Source: Bacteroidota bacterium
GTDB lineage: Bacteria; Bacteroidota; Ignavibacteria; Palsa-1295
Assembly: GCA_021825235.1 (NCBI GenBank)
Contig: JAKAIL010000005.1
Location: 1,887-36,129 of the forward strand
DNA length: 34,243 bases
Direction of reading: 5' to 3'
A program made the position numbers and the translations under genes. How positions within the stretch are numbered: position 1 is the first letter of the stretch; each line of letters begins with the position of its first letter. This document shows positions 23,314-31,472 of this stretch, one piece after another. Under the pieces are notes generated by a model. It saw only the letters and a program-made list of their open reading frames with translations. It did no database searches and was not told the DNA's origin.

Positions 23314-24777
23314 ATGCCGTCACCTACCCAAAACGCTCGGTTACAAGCTCGTCATACCCAGCTCGTTCAGGGGCCGATTCTGCGTTCCCTTATTACGCTT
23401 GCCGTTCCGCTCATTCTCGCGAACGTTCTGCAAGCCGCGTATCAGTTGATCGATGCCTTCTGGGTCGGGCGCTTGGGCGGTACGGCCGTGGCCGCGGTTT
23501 CCGTATCGTTCCCGATCATGTTCCTCACAATCTCGCTCGGCATTGGCTTCGCCGTAGCGGGTTCGACGCTCATCGCGCAATACTTTGGCGCCGGCGAGCA
23601 CGACAGTGTTAATCATATTGCCGCGCAGACCATTCTGATGATTGTGCTCATCTCCGTCGTGCTGGGCATCATCGGTTACATTCTCACGCCCGTTTTTCTC
23701 GATGCGCTCGGCGTTGCACCCGATGTGTATGACGGCGCGCTCGGCTTCATGCGCGTGAGCTTTATCGGACTCACCTTCAACTTCGCGTTCTTCATGTTCC
23801 AGTCCATTTTGCGGGGCGTGGGCGAAGTTAAGATTCCGGTCTATATCGTTCTGGGAACCGTCATCCTGAATTTCGGGCTCGATCCCCTCTTCATTTATGG
23901 CTGGGGACCCATTCCGGCAAACGGTGTTGCCGGCGCTGCCATCGCTACCGTGGGAACGCAAAGCATTGCGGCGATCATCGGCATCACGATTTTACTCAAA
24001 GGCAAGTACCACGTTCGGCTGCACATTCACGATCTCGCTCCCGATTGGAAATACGTAAAGCGCGCGTTCTTCCTTGGCTTCCCGGCTTCGATCGAGCAAT
24101 CCGCCCGCGCGCTGGGACTTACTGTGATGACCTTCCTTATCACGAGCTTCGGCACGGTGAGCATGGCAGCCTACGGCGTGGGATCGAATATTCTGCAAGT
24201 GGTGATGATCCCTGCGATGGGGCTTGCAATGGCTACGGCCACGCTGGTCGGGCAAAACATTGGGGCGGGCAATATGGAGCGGGCCGCGAAAATCGCACGG
24301 CTTGCCACGTGGATTGGATTCGCCGCGCTGGAAATATTCGGAATTATTGTCTTCTTCACCGCCCGGTATCTCGTCGCCTTTTTCGTTCCGAACGATCCGG
24401 CCGTTATTCAGTCCGGAGGAATATTCCTTCGGATCATGGCGCTTTCCTGGGGATTCATCGGCGTGCAATTTTGCCTCTCCGGCGTCTTCCGGGCCTCCGG
24501 CAACATGGTGCTCACGATGATGCTCACGCTCATTTCACAATGGGTCCTGCAGTTCCCTGTCGCATACGTACTCTCGAAACATACGGCGCTGGCAATCACG
24601 GGTATCTGGTGGTCTGTGCCGATTGCCAACGGAATTATGGGAATCGTTACCATCCTCATCTACATGAAAGGCGACTGGAAAAAGAAGCGCCTCATCGAAC
24701 CCGCCCAGGCGAAGGAGGAAGCCCTCCTCGCTGAAACCTATCAGGAGGTGATGGTGGACGACCCCGCACGAACGTAA
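23314..24777 (+). CDS. MATE-family multidrug/cation antiporter
   Basis: Inner-membrane exporter of the MATE family (NorM/DinF-like), with 12 hydrophobic segments in two similar halves. The first half begins GPILRSLITLAVPLILANVLQAAYQLIDAFWVGRLG in pieces, including the typical 'D-FWVG-LG' helix-2 motif; the second begins LGFPASIEQSARALG and has AAYGVGSNILQV. Length of 487 aa is slightly above the family's 440-470 because of a C-terminal charged tail. I use the ATG at 23314; a TTG eight codons upstream is possible. It is followed six bases later by the flavoprotein gene, suggesting co-transcription. Substrate cannot be told. Confidence 0.93.
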   Translation: MPSPTQNARLQARHTQLVQGPILRSLITLAVPLILANVLQAAYQLIDAFWVGRLGGTAVAAVSVSFPIMFLTISLGIGFAVAGSTLIAQYFGAGEHDSVNHIAAQTILMIVLISVVLGIIGYILTPVFLDALGVAPDVYDGALGFMRVSFIGLTFNFAFFMFQSILRGVGEVKIPVYIVLGTVILNFGLDPLFIYGWGPIPANGVAGAAIATVGTQSIAAIIGITILLKGKYHVRLHIHDLAPDWKYVKRAFFLGFPASIEQSARALGLTVMTFLITSFGTVSMAAYGVGSNILQVVMIPAMGLAMATATLVGQNIGAGNMERAAKIARLATWIGFAALEIFGIIVFFTARYLVAFFVPNDPAVIQSGGIFLRIMALSWGFIGVQFCLSGVFRASGNMVLTMMLTLISQWVLQFPVAYVLSKHTALAITGIWWSVPIANGIMGIVTILIYMKGDWKKKRLIEPAQAKEEALLAETYQEVMVDDPART

Positions 24778-24783
24778 CCGAAC

Positions 24784-26109
24784 GTGAGCGGATCATCCAT
24801 CGCAATCGTGGGCGGCGGCGCAGGCGGTATCTTCGCCGCGCTGGCGGCCTGTGGCATGGCAAAACGCGAGTCCCTGCCAAACACGGTACACTTGTTCGAA
24901 CGGAATCCGCGGCTTGGAATTAAGATTCTTATCTCGGGCGGAGGCAAGTGCAATATCACTCATGCCGGGCCCGTTGAAACCATGCTCCACGAAGGGTTCC
25001 CGCGCGTGCTGGAACAACGGTTTTTGAGGAGCGCGATGTATCGCTATACGAACGACGATGTTCTTGCATTGCTCGCGCGCCATCACCTGGAGTGTTACAC
25101 GCGAGAGAATGGGCGCGTTTTCCCGAAATCGGGTCGGGCAGAACATGTGCTGGAGGTGTTGGAAAAAGAACTCCATTCCGAAGGCGTTATCCTACACACA
25201 CATTCTCGGATCGAATCGACTGCATTCGTCGGGAACGAATGCCTGCTCACGTGCCAGGGCAAAACGTTTGCGGCCCGGGCGCTCATCCTTGCGACCGGCG
25301 GCACCAGTTATTCCAAGACCGGCACGACTGGCGATGGCATCCATTACGCCGCCGAACTGGGACACTCCATCGTTCCACTTCGGGCGGCGCTCGCCCCAAT
25401 ATATTTGAAGCAGCCGCCAACGCAGGCAACGATTGGAATATCGTTCCGAGATGCGGAACTGTATGTTACGCGAACAGATGCTCCCTCCCCCGCCCAAAAG
25501 ATTTTAGCACGCGCAAGAGGCGATATCCTCCTCACACATCGCGGACTTTCGGGACCGGCGGTACTCGGCATCAGCAATGAGGCAGCGAAGCGGATGGAAT
25601 CCGGACCGATATCCATCGAAGTCAATCTCCTCGGTATTGCGGAAGATGCGTTACGCGAACGGCTGATAGGAGAGCAGCAGGCGAGGCCGCAGCAGCAGGT
25701 GAGCCGATGGCTCGAAGAGATGCTTCCCAACTCTTTTGTGCCGGTCGTCCTTGAGAGTGCAAATATTCCAAAGGAGCGACGATGGAATGCCCTGACGCGT
25801 GAAGAGCGTCAGCGGATTGGCGTAACGCTGCTTCGATATCCGTTCGGAGCCGTTTCCGAAATTCCGCTCGAACGCGGCGAAGTCACTTCCGGCGGAGTAG
25901 CGCTCGATGAAGTCGATCCCAAAACAATGATGTCGCGCCTTCGTCCGGGACTTTTCTTCGCCGGCGAAATGCTGGACTTGGCCGGCGAAATCGGCGGCTA
26001 CAACCTGCAGGCTGCCTACTCGACCGGATGGATTGCTGGGGAGGAGGCGGTGAGGTTTCTTTCGGGATCTGGAGGATTGAGGGGACACTTTACCGGCCTT
26101 CTGGCGTGA
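24784..26109 (+). CDS. BaiN/HI0933-family NAD(P)/FAD-dependent oxidoreductase
   Basis: Flavoprotein of the HI0933/BaiN family, whose biochemical role in most bacteria is unknown. FAD-binding loop GGGAGG (residues 10-15), the family-specific ISGGGKCNITH, the TGGTSYSKTGTTGDG segment, and near the C-terminus FFAGEMLDLAGEIGGYNLQ with AYSTG. Length (441 aa) is normal. The start is GTG at 24784, directly before the FAD-binding beta strand, and is preferred because of its position six bases after the MATE stop. The last about 20 residues are Gly-rich and past the conserved end. This gene and the MATE transporter look like ordinary chromosomal genes between two halves of the accessory array. Confidence 0.92.
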   Translation: MSGSSIAIVGGGAGGIFAALAACGMAKRESLPNTVHLFERNPRLGIKILISGGGKCNITHAGPVETMLHEGFPRVLEQRFLRSAMYRYTNDDVLALLARHHLECYTRENGRVFPKSGRAEHVLEVLEKELHSEGVILHTHSRIESTAFVGNECLLTCQGKTFAARALILATGGTSYSKTGTTGDGIHYAAELGHSIVPLRAALAPIYLKQPPTQATIGISFRDAELYVTRTDAPSPAQKILARARGDILLTHRGLSGPAVLGISNEAAKRMESGPISIEVNLLGIAEDALRERLIGEQQARPQQQVSRWLEEMLPNSFVPVVLESANIPKERRWNALTREERQRIGVTLLRYPFGAVSEIPLERGEVTSGGVALDEVDPKTMMSRLRPGLFFAGEMLDLAGEIGGYNLQAAYSTGWIAGEEAVRFLSGSGGLRGHFTGLLA

Positions 26110-26119
26110 TATACGCATT

Positions 26120-26242
26120 ATGTTCCTGAAACGGCTTCTCGCGATTGTGTTCGCCGCCGCGCTCGCGGCGATGGGCGGGGCCAGAGCAGGAATTCGTTCA
26201 CATAATTTGTCGGTCGAAATCTCATGGGAATTACTGCAATGA
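26120..26242 (+). repeat. N-leader repeat copy c (40-codon leader ORF with truncated signal peptide)
   Basis: ATG at 26120 opens MFLKRLLAI..., matching the BNR signal peptide through GGARAG (to about 26188), then diverges and ends in TGA at 26240-26242. That stop overlaps the ATG at 26239 of the AbrB-like gene (ATGA). Unlike copies a, d, e and f, the conserved 50-bp upstream block is absent, because the flavoprotein gene ends 11 bases earlier. Confidence 0.7.
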
Positions 26243-26460
26243 ATGCCGGCGGCTACGTCCTGATACCGGAGGATATTCGACTTCGGCATCGGCTGACTTC
26301 GGAGACGAAATTCGCCATCGACGAAGCCGACGAGAAAATCGTGCTGAAGCCGCTCTCGAAACTCGCATTGGAAAAGGCTATTGGCTTTTTGGGAACGGAA
26401 GGAAAAGCGCTGGATTTCGTCATGGCCGAACGCGCGAACGACCGCGAGCGCGGTAAATAA
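26239..26460 (+). CDS. AbrB/SpoVT-like (VapB-type) antitoxin, apparently without a toxin partner
   Basis: 73-residue protein with the swapped-hairpin AbrB pattern: GGYVLIPEDIRLRHRLTSETKFAIDEADEKIVLKP in pieces, followed by a C-terminal helix and ALDFVMAERANDRERGK, an ending typical of VapB antitoxins whose PIN-toxin gene follows. Here no PIN gene follows; the next gene, 15 bp on, is on the opposite strand. The start is either ATG 26224 (five residues longer) or ATG 26239, which overlaps the leader-ORF stop. Probably an orphan antitoxin or DNA-binding autoregulator. Confidence 0.68.
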   Translation: MNAGGYVLIPEDIRLRHRLTSETKFAIDEADEKIVLKPLSKLALEKAIGFLGTEGKALDFVMAERANDRERGK

Positions 26461-26475
26461 TACTTCCCGGCCTTC

Positions 26476-26805
26476 CTATTCTCCTAAGTTTGCAAGCAGT
26501 TGGCGTAACTCCGAGTCGGAAAGGGAACCTCTCTCCGATTTATCGTAGATGGCAATCAGGCGAACCGATTGTTTGATTATTCTTACATTCGTGATGACCC
26601 GCCCGCCGCTGGATTTCCCTTTGCCTTTCGAGGTGAACGCGAGGCGAACCTTGAAACAATGATGACCGAGCGCCACACCAATCTCTGGCTGGGTCTCCAA
26701 TTGAGAGATAAGCGCTTCAAGGTCTCATTTCAGCGAACGATGCTTCTTCGCCAGCGCTTTGGCCTGGCGATCGAAGGTGGGCGTGGTGGTGACGTTAAAG
26801 CTCAC
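26476..26805 (-). pseudogene. RelE/HigB-type toxin with one in-frame TGA
   Basis: Reading the minus strand from GTG (26803-26805) gives SFNVTTTPTFDRQAKALAKKHRSLK, then TGA at codon 27 (26725-26727), then DLEALISQLETQPEIG and on in the same frame through KVRLAFTSKGKGKSSGGRVIT and LIAIYDKSERGSLSDSELRQLL. This is a standard RelE-superfamily toxin layout; without the stop it would be 109 residues, a normal length. The nonsense codon is the only visible lesion, so the loss is recent or the C-terminal part (from about 26700) is made from an internal start. It overlaps the antitoxin gene by 11 bases. Confidence 0.75.
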
Positions 26806-27001
26806 GAAGCAATTCTCGGGCGGGGCGCAAGGTGGTTGCGCCAAGTTCGGCGGACTTCACCTCTTCGATCGACTGCTTAATTTCTCGCATTAGCCGATTC
26901 TTCTCGGGTGAAATCCGTTCGATCTTCACCCGCTGAATGTTCTTCATGAGCTCGAGAAAGGACGGAGCCAACCGGTCGTCCACGGTAACTAAAAAGTTCA
27001 T
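26795..27001 (-). CDS. antitoxin partner of the RelE-type toxin
   Basis: 68-residue protein MNFLVTVDDRLAPSFLELMKN, then VKIERISPEKNRLMREIKQSIEEVKSAELG and RPARELLREL. This helical layout (N-terminal strand plus a C-terminal 'ARELL-EL' helix) is common in antitoxins encoded just before RelE toxins in Bacteroidota. The ATG is at 26999-27001; a longer in-frame reading to 27190 crosses the N-leader repeat and is rejected. It overlaps the start of the toxin gene by 11 bases, typical of such pairs. Confidence 0.75.
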   Translation of the reverse strand: MNFLVTVDDRLAPSFLELMKNIQRVKIERISPEKNRLMREIKQSIEEVKSAELGATTLRPARELLREL

Positions 27002-27067
27002 ACCTGTTACAACGCGCTTCGGAAGGGAAAGTTCGAGAGTTGTGCGGCGAATGCCGCCCCGATTTCC

Positions 27068-27200
27068 CCCTACCGCGTCGGGCACTTTCGCACCCCGCCG
27101 GCGTTTGAACGGGCGAACGGCTATGCTTATGAAACGGCTTCTCACGATAACCCTCTTTGCGTCAATTGCGGCGCTGGCGGGACGCGCCATGCGCTCATAG
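27068..27200 (+). repeat. N-leader repeat copy d (upstream block plus 25-codon leader ORF)
   Basis: The conserved upstream block (GTCGGGCACTTTCGC ... CCGGCGTTTGAACGGGCGAA) leads to ATG at 27123 and the leader MLMKRLLTI...AALAGRAMRS, ending TAG at 27198-27200. The DUF4160 gene starts 29 bases later. On the other side it borders the minus-strand toxin-antitoxin pair, so the two modules are separated by this copy. Confidence 0.78.
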
Positions 27201-27229
27201 AGAATTCGATTTCTATTTAAAAACTTTCA

Positions 27230-27499
27230 ATGCCAGAAATCAGTAGATTTTTCGGAATCGTTATTACTATGTATAAGGAGTCGGAAGGACCGCATCACCG
27301 CGCGCATTTCCACGCGCGATATGCTGGGAAAAAAGCGAGTTTCAGTATCGATCCCGTTGAATTGATTGCCGGCTCGCTCCCTCGCAAGGAGCAGCGGTTT
27401 GTCGAGGCATGGGCCGAACTTCACCGGAAGGAACTTAAAGAAAATTGGGCCTCGTTAGAACAGGGAATTTTACCCGCTCCGATTACTCCACTCCAATGA
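27230..27499 (+). CDS. DUF4160 protein (copy 2)
   Basis: 89 residues, the same length as copy 1 at 18857 and differing at only about a dozen or so positions (MPEISRFFGIVITMYKE..., HFHARYAGKKASFSIDP, AWAELHRKELKENW). Paired by an ATGA overlap with a DUF2442 gene. The pair as a whole is a duplicate of 18857-19425. It sits between N-leader copies d and e. Confidence 0.86.
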   Translation: MPEISRFFGIVITMYKESEGPHHRAHFHARYAGKKASFSIDPVELIAGSLPRKEQRFVEAWAELHRKELKENWASLEQGILPAPITPLQ

Positions 27500-27810
27500 T
27501 TGGACACGAATTGCACGATATCAAAGCCGTCGAGGTCATTGGCCCTCATGCGCTACGGCTTCGGTTTGAAGATGGCGTCGTGCGCGAAGTCGATCTGAGT
27601 GGCATCACGGAAGGCGCAATGTACGGCCCGCTGCGCGACCCGGAGTTTTTTGCGCAAGTCCGGCTCAATCCCGAAATTGAAACCATCGAGTGGCCCAACG
27701 GCGCCGATTTCGATCCCGAGACGCTGTATAACTGGGATATGTACTGCGTCTCATGGCGTGAAGCCGCACAAAAGCTGGCAGCCAAGCAGCGATTCGCCGC
27801 GCACAATTAG
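27496..27810 (+). CDS. DUF2442 protein (copy 2)
   Basis: 104 residues: MIGHELHDIKAVEVIGPHALRLRF, GPLRDPEFFAQVRLNPEIETIEW and DFDPETLYNWD, closely matching copy 1. The start at 27496 overlaps the DUF4160 stop (ATGA). The C-terminal extension after YNWD differs from copy 1 (MYCVSWREAAQ...). Followed within about 20 bases by the next N-leader upstream block. Confidence 0.86.
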   Translation: MIGHELHDIKAVEVIGPHALRLRFEDGVVREVDLSGITEGAMYGPLRDPEFFAQVRLNPEIETIEWPNGADFDPETLYNWDMYCVSWREAAQKLAAKQRFAAHN

Positions 27811-27827
27811 AGCACTCGGATTTTCCC

Positions 27828-27955
27828 CTCCCGCGTCGGGCACGTTCGCTCCGCGCCGGCGTTTGAACGGGGGAACAGCTATGCTTTCGAAACGGCTTCT
27901 CGCGATTGGTCTTGGCGCCGCGCTTCCGGCAGTGAGGCTGCCGACCTGTAACTGA
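27828..27955 (+). repeat. N-leader repeat copy e (upstream block plus 24-codon leader ORF)
   Basis: Upstream block (GTCGGGCACGTTCGCTCC ... CGGCGTTTGAACGG) then ATG at 27881 and the leader MLSKRLLAIGLGAALPAVR..., stopping at TGA 27953-27955. The 207-aa gene starts five bases later, so the leader and payload are close enough for translational coupling. The leader is cut mid-signal peptide, and the matching C-tail appears only after 3.4 kb (copy C), as if the payload replaced the protein body. Confidence 0.78.
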
Positions 27956-27960
27956 CAATC

Positions 27961-28584
27961 ATGTACGAAGAGCAGTTATCACAACTATCACCTCAGGAAC
28001 GCGAGCTTTTCCGAGCCCTACAAAAGGAAAAGTACCCCCGTCTCGCCGAGATGTACCTCGGTGCTAAACTTTGCTGGCTGGACGAAGCAAATCCGGAACG
28101 GGTGCACACCACAGCGCATTGCCTCAGAGAATTGGCAGAAAAAATCGGCTTTAAGGTGAATCATCCCGCGATGGGAACTGTGTTGAGGGAGGCGATGGAG
28201 AAGTATGAAAAGTTCCGCAAAGAATGGATATTTGCCTTTGACCTGAGAGAGTTTTCACCGCACACAGAAACAGCAATTCAGATTTTCGAGGATATCGGGA
28301 GCTATAACGAGCAATACAACAAAAAGAGAAAAGAAAGATTTACCGAGGTCATAAGTCAAAGGCGTTCAATAAATGACGCTTCGAACACCTACATTGCAAG
28401 CGAGATCACGAATATTTGGAGCTTTTTTACCGATGTTTGCCATCACGGGAAGACAGCAGTGACGGAGGATCTTATGGAGATTTATATTGCCCAGTTAGAA
28501 AGGCTTTTGCTGCCGCTTGTCAAGCCGCAAGCCGCGACGAACATCAATGAAATGCTTCGACTGATTGAGGAGGCGGAAAAATGA
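27961..28584 (+). CDS. unknown helical protein (207 aa), partner of the 916-aa protein; possible HEPN-like domain
   Basis: Not a family I can name with certainty. The sequence is predicted all-helical: an N-terminal charged region (LSPQERELFRALQKEKYP), then ANPERVHTTAHCLRELAEKIG, where R-x5-H resembles the HEPN ribonuclease motif, and a C-terminal part with ASEITNIWSFFTDVCHHGKTAV, a His-His-Gly arrangement I associate with helical proteins in defence regions. No signal peptide or membrane segment. The stop overlaps the start of the 916-aa gene by four bases (ATGA), so the two are made together. Base composition is lower in GC than the leader before it. Function is inference; an ordinary helical adaptor is equally possible. 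Confidence 0.75.
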   Translation: MYEEQLSQLSPQERELFRALQKEKYPRLAEMYLGAKLCWLDEANPERVHTTAHCLRELAEKIGFKVNHPAMGTVLREAMEKYEKFRKEWIFAFDLREFSPHTETAIQIFEDIGSYNEQYNKKRKERFTEVISQRRSINDASNTYIASEITNIWSFFTDVCHHGKTAVTEDLMEIYIAQLERLLLPLVKPQAATNINEMLRLIEEAEK

Positions 28585-31331
28585 TCTCCAAGAAGAAGCT
28601 GGATGAAGTACGCGCGTTTATAAACTCTGAGGCGGCGAACGATGCTTTTTATAAAGCGCTGACGAAAACGGACTGGATACCCGCTTTAATCGAAGTCGAT
28701 GGTTTTGGCCAGCCGGAGCCGGTAAAAATCGAACCCACAGACTTTTTCGGGGCAGAGTCGAAAGCAATAAGCTTCCCAAATTGGGAGCCATCTCGGTATT
28801 TAGCACGCATGGGTTCCACGAAGGATTCCATCGTGATTCAGGCATTGACGACAATTCCTGAAACCGATAATATCGCAGTCAGAGCAGATATTATTGATGC
28901 GGTGCTGAATTTTCCTGTCTCAGAAACAGCGGAATTAATTCGGCGCGAAATTCAATGGCTGAAAAAGCAGCGATCTCTCTACACTTTTTATCCGCAAAAG
29001 CTTTTTGCGCTCATACACGCTGTAAGTAACGAGGACGCATCGTTAGCAATCGAGCTGATCGATGCTGTATTCAAACTGGATATTTTAGAAGAGGATACGT
29101 TTTTCGGACAATCATCCCGAAAAAAGGACGCTACAAAATTTGACGGTTGGCTTTATTGCGACCAGCTCGTGAGATTATCGAAAGAATTTATCGCCCTCAA
29201 AAGCCTCGACTTTCTTCAATGGACGGTCAGCGAGCTAACGAGGGCGCTCTCGGCAATCGCACCGCAGCCACAAATGATTGCGGGCCTCAAAGATGACTTC
29301 TCGTGGATTTGGCGACAAACTATAGAGGAATCTGACGATTACCACAGCTGGGATGGGAAGAATGGACTCGTCGCGGCCATTAGAGAGACGGGTGTTGCGA
29401 TCCTTGCTCAGTGGCCCGAGAAGGCCTTAACACTGATCGAGCTCCTCGAAAAACAGGATTGGCTGGTCTTCAAACGACTAACGTTTTTTATGATTGGCAT
29501 GAAGCCAGAACAATTTATTCCAAAGATCAAGGCTTACGCCGTAGATCGCGAGGTTTTTTCCTCGAAGCCATTGCGCCGGGAGTACATAGGGTTGGTTCGC
29601 GCCGCGTATGAATTTCTCGAACCCGCAGAAAAAACAACGTTTTGGGGATTCGTGGACGCTGAAAAGGCTGAAGATCGGGTTCAGTGGTATTCTGAGTTTG
29701 AAAGTTTACTAACCTCAGAACAGAAACGGCATTTTCAGGAGCTAAGCCAGCATTACACACCGAATGAATTTTTTAAATCTCCGTTCACCCATCCTATAAT
29801 TTCGGGAACCATAAGTCCCATAGATGCCACGGAACTGCTACGCAAAGACGATGGCGAACTGATCGGCTTCTTGAGTTCCTGGCAAGGTTCCGGGCAGTTC
29901 GGGGAGCCCGATGTCGAGGGTCTCGCTGATGTGCTTGGGGTGGCAGCGACTATCGACCCCGATCGGATTGCCAATCTGCTTCATGCAATTAACGGGATTA
30001 ACGAGCCCACTTATCTAAGAATCGCGCTGTTTGGCCTCTCTCAAGCGTTACAGAACAATGCGGACTTTCAGCCTACTGCCATTCTAAGAGCTTGCCTTGG
30101 CATCGATTTCGAAAACCGCAAAATTCGTCAAAGAAGTCTTCAACCCGGAGAAGACCTCGACCTTGATTGGACCGGCCCAGCAAACAATGCAATGGGGTGT
30201 TTACGAAACGCCATTTACCATGGTAGAATACAGTTAGCGGACGTACCGTTTGCATTACAATTGATTCGAAAATTTATAGGCTACCCAAACCCCACCGATG
30301 AAGAGGAGAAGGAACGACTGCCCATCGAGGATCCGCTAACCTTAGCGATTAACACGGTTAAAGGAATGGCAGCAGATTCGCTTCTTGCTTTGGCGCGCTG
30401 GCTTGCTTCAAAAGAAGCGCTGGACTCATATCGTGACGATATTGAGGCTTTGCTATCCGCAAATATTTCCCAAACCCAAAGCTCACTCTCAGTTCGGGCA
30501 ATTTATGGCTCCAACCTTATCGCTCTAGAATCACTGTTCCCAGATTGGTGCACGCGGTTTATAAACGACATCTTCCCTGATGATGTCGTTCGATTCCTAG
30601 CTGCGTGGCAGACCTACATTGTTTATTCTGGCCCAGACTTGCGGCATCTTCCAATATTACGGAAATTCTATTATCGCTATCTGGAACTTTATAAAAACGA
30701 TGCGCCCGTGGATTTATGGAGAACTGTTGCTAATCCTGGCGCGCGTTTAGCCCAGCATTTTGTCGGTTTAACTATCAATTCAAGCTGGGAACCCGACGAA
30801 CCATTCCTTGTCAACTTTTTTGATTCCGTCAATTCAGAGATCCGGTCTGAATTCTGGAGACACTTAGGGCGCAGCTTGTCTACGGTAGGTGATAGATGGC
30901 CGAAACAAGTTCTAACTCGATTGTCTCGTATTTGGACGGCGCGCCGCGAGAGTGGAAACATATCAATCCCAGAGGCAAAGGCATTCGGGTGGTGGGTCAA
31001 GTGCTCCTCTTTTGATAGGTTGTGGGTTTTAGAGGAATTCGATAGTGCTCTCGAAATTGCAAAATCAAGTGAGATGGAACGATTTAATGACTCTATCGAA
31101 GCTTTCGCTGAGGACTCAAAAGCGTACCCCGAGAAGACGCTCTCGATTTTGTCGAAGTACTTGCAATTTGCAAAAAATGGTTACGAGGCGGCCTATTTGG
31201 AGCAATTTATTAAGCAGATAATTATGAACGCTCACCAATTTCCGGAGCAAGTGGATGAAGCTGTAGATTCTCTGGTTAGTCTCGGTCTTTTGGAATTCAG
31301 GCGTTTTTCAAGCTCTTCAGGCATAAGCTAG
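28581..31331 (+). CDS. unknown 916-aa helical-repeat protein, defence-island-like
   Basis: A cytoplasmic, all-helical solenoid-type protein; no signal peptide, membrane segment, P-loop or nuclease motif is seen. The N-terminal stretch (residues about 18-80: FYKALTKTDWIPALIEVDGF ... ISFPNWEPSRYLARM) and later segments (INTVKGMAADSLLALARWLA near 595 and SSLSVRAIYGSNLIALESLFPDW near 630) resemble the helical C-terminal halves of very large STAND-type ATPases found near anti-phage genes, but here the ATPase part is absent. Coupled by an ATGA overlap to the 207-aa gene. Visibly AT-richer than flanking DNA, suggesting transfer. Directly followed by BNR C-tail copy C. Family similarity is from memory and unverified. 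Confidence 0.78.
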   Translation: MISKKKLDEVRAFINSEAANDAFYKALTKTDWIPALIEVDGFGQPEPVKIEPTDFFGAESKAISFPNWEPSRYLARMGSTKDSIVIQALTTIPETDNIAVRADIIDAVLNFPVSETAELIRREIQWLKKQRSLYTFYPQKLFALIHAVSNEDASLAIELIDAVFKLDILEEDTFFGQSSRKKDATKFDGWLYCDQLVRLSKEFIALKSLDFLQWTVSELTRALSAIAPQPQMIAGLKDDFSWIWRQTIEESDDYHSWDGKNGLVAAIRETGVAILAQWPEKALTLIELLEKQDWLVFKRLTFFMIGMKPEQFIPKIKAYAVDREVFSSKPLRREYIGLVRAAYEFLEPAEKTTFWGFVDAEKAEDRVQWYSEFESLLTSEQKRHFQELSQHYTPNEFFKSPFTHPIISGTISPIDATELLRKDDGELIGFLSSWQGSGQFGEPDVEGLADVLGVAATIDPDRIANLLHAINGINEPTYLRIALFGLSQALQNNADFQPTAILRACLGIDFENRKIRQRSLQPGEDLDLDWTGPANNAMGCLRNAIYHGRIQLADVPFALQLIRKFIGYPNPTDEEEKERLPIEDPLTLAINTVKGMAADSLLALARWLASKEALDSYRDDIEALLSANISQTQSSLSVRAIYGSNLIALESLFPDWCTRFINDIFPDDVVRFLAAWQTYIVYSGPDLRHLPILRKFYYRYLELYKNDAPVDLWRTVANPGARLAQHFVGLTINSSWEPDEPFLVNFFDSVNSEIRSEFWRHLGRSLSTVGDRWPKQVLTRLSRIWTARRESGNISIPEAKAFGWWVKCSSFDRLWVLEEFDSALEIAKSSEMERFNDSIEAFAEDSKAYPEKTLSILSKYLQFAKNGYEAAYLEQFIKQIIMNAHQFPEQVDEAVDSLVSLGLLEFRRFSSSSGIS

Positions 31332-31347
31332 TTTCTAGAATTGCCAC

Positions 31348-31440
31348 TGGAACGATCCCTCGGTGCCGGATGGGATGTACGAGTGCCTTGTGCGGATGAA
31401 CGCGCAGGTGCAGCAGGCGGGGTTGGTGGTGATGCGGTAG
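31348..31440 (+). repeat. C-tail repeat copy C (relic of a BNR gene 3' end)
   Basis: Thirty-one codons including TAG (WNDPSVPDG, MYECLVRMNA to VVMR) match the BNR gene end at exactly the same length (93 bases) and frame, starting 16 bases after the 916-aa gene stop. No BNR body is left between N-leader e and this tail. It forms a direct repeat with copy D about 0.7 kb on. Confidence 0.82.
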
Positions 31441-31472
31441 GAACCCCTCTTGCGAGGCTGTGTTTTACTTTT

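Noticed and set aside
23341-24468. Long minus-strand frames opposite the MATE gene
   Set aside because: Their composition (Glu, Arg, His-rich, repetitive) is typical of an antisense shadow of a membrane-protein gene.
26795-27190. 131-codon version of the RelE-partner antitoxin
   Set aside because: The extra 63 N-terminal residues are the reverse reading of the N-leader repeat; the same residues appear in other antisense frames across repeat copies.
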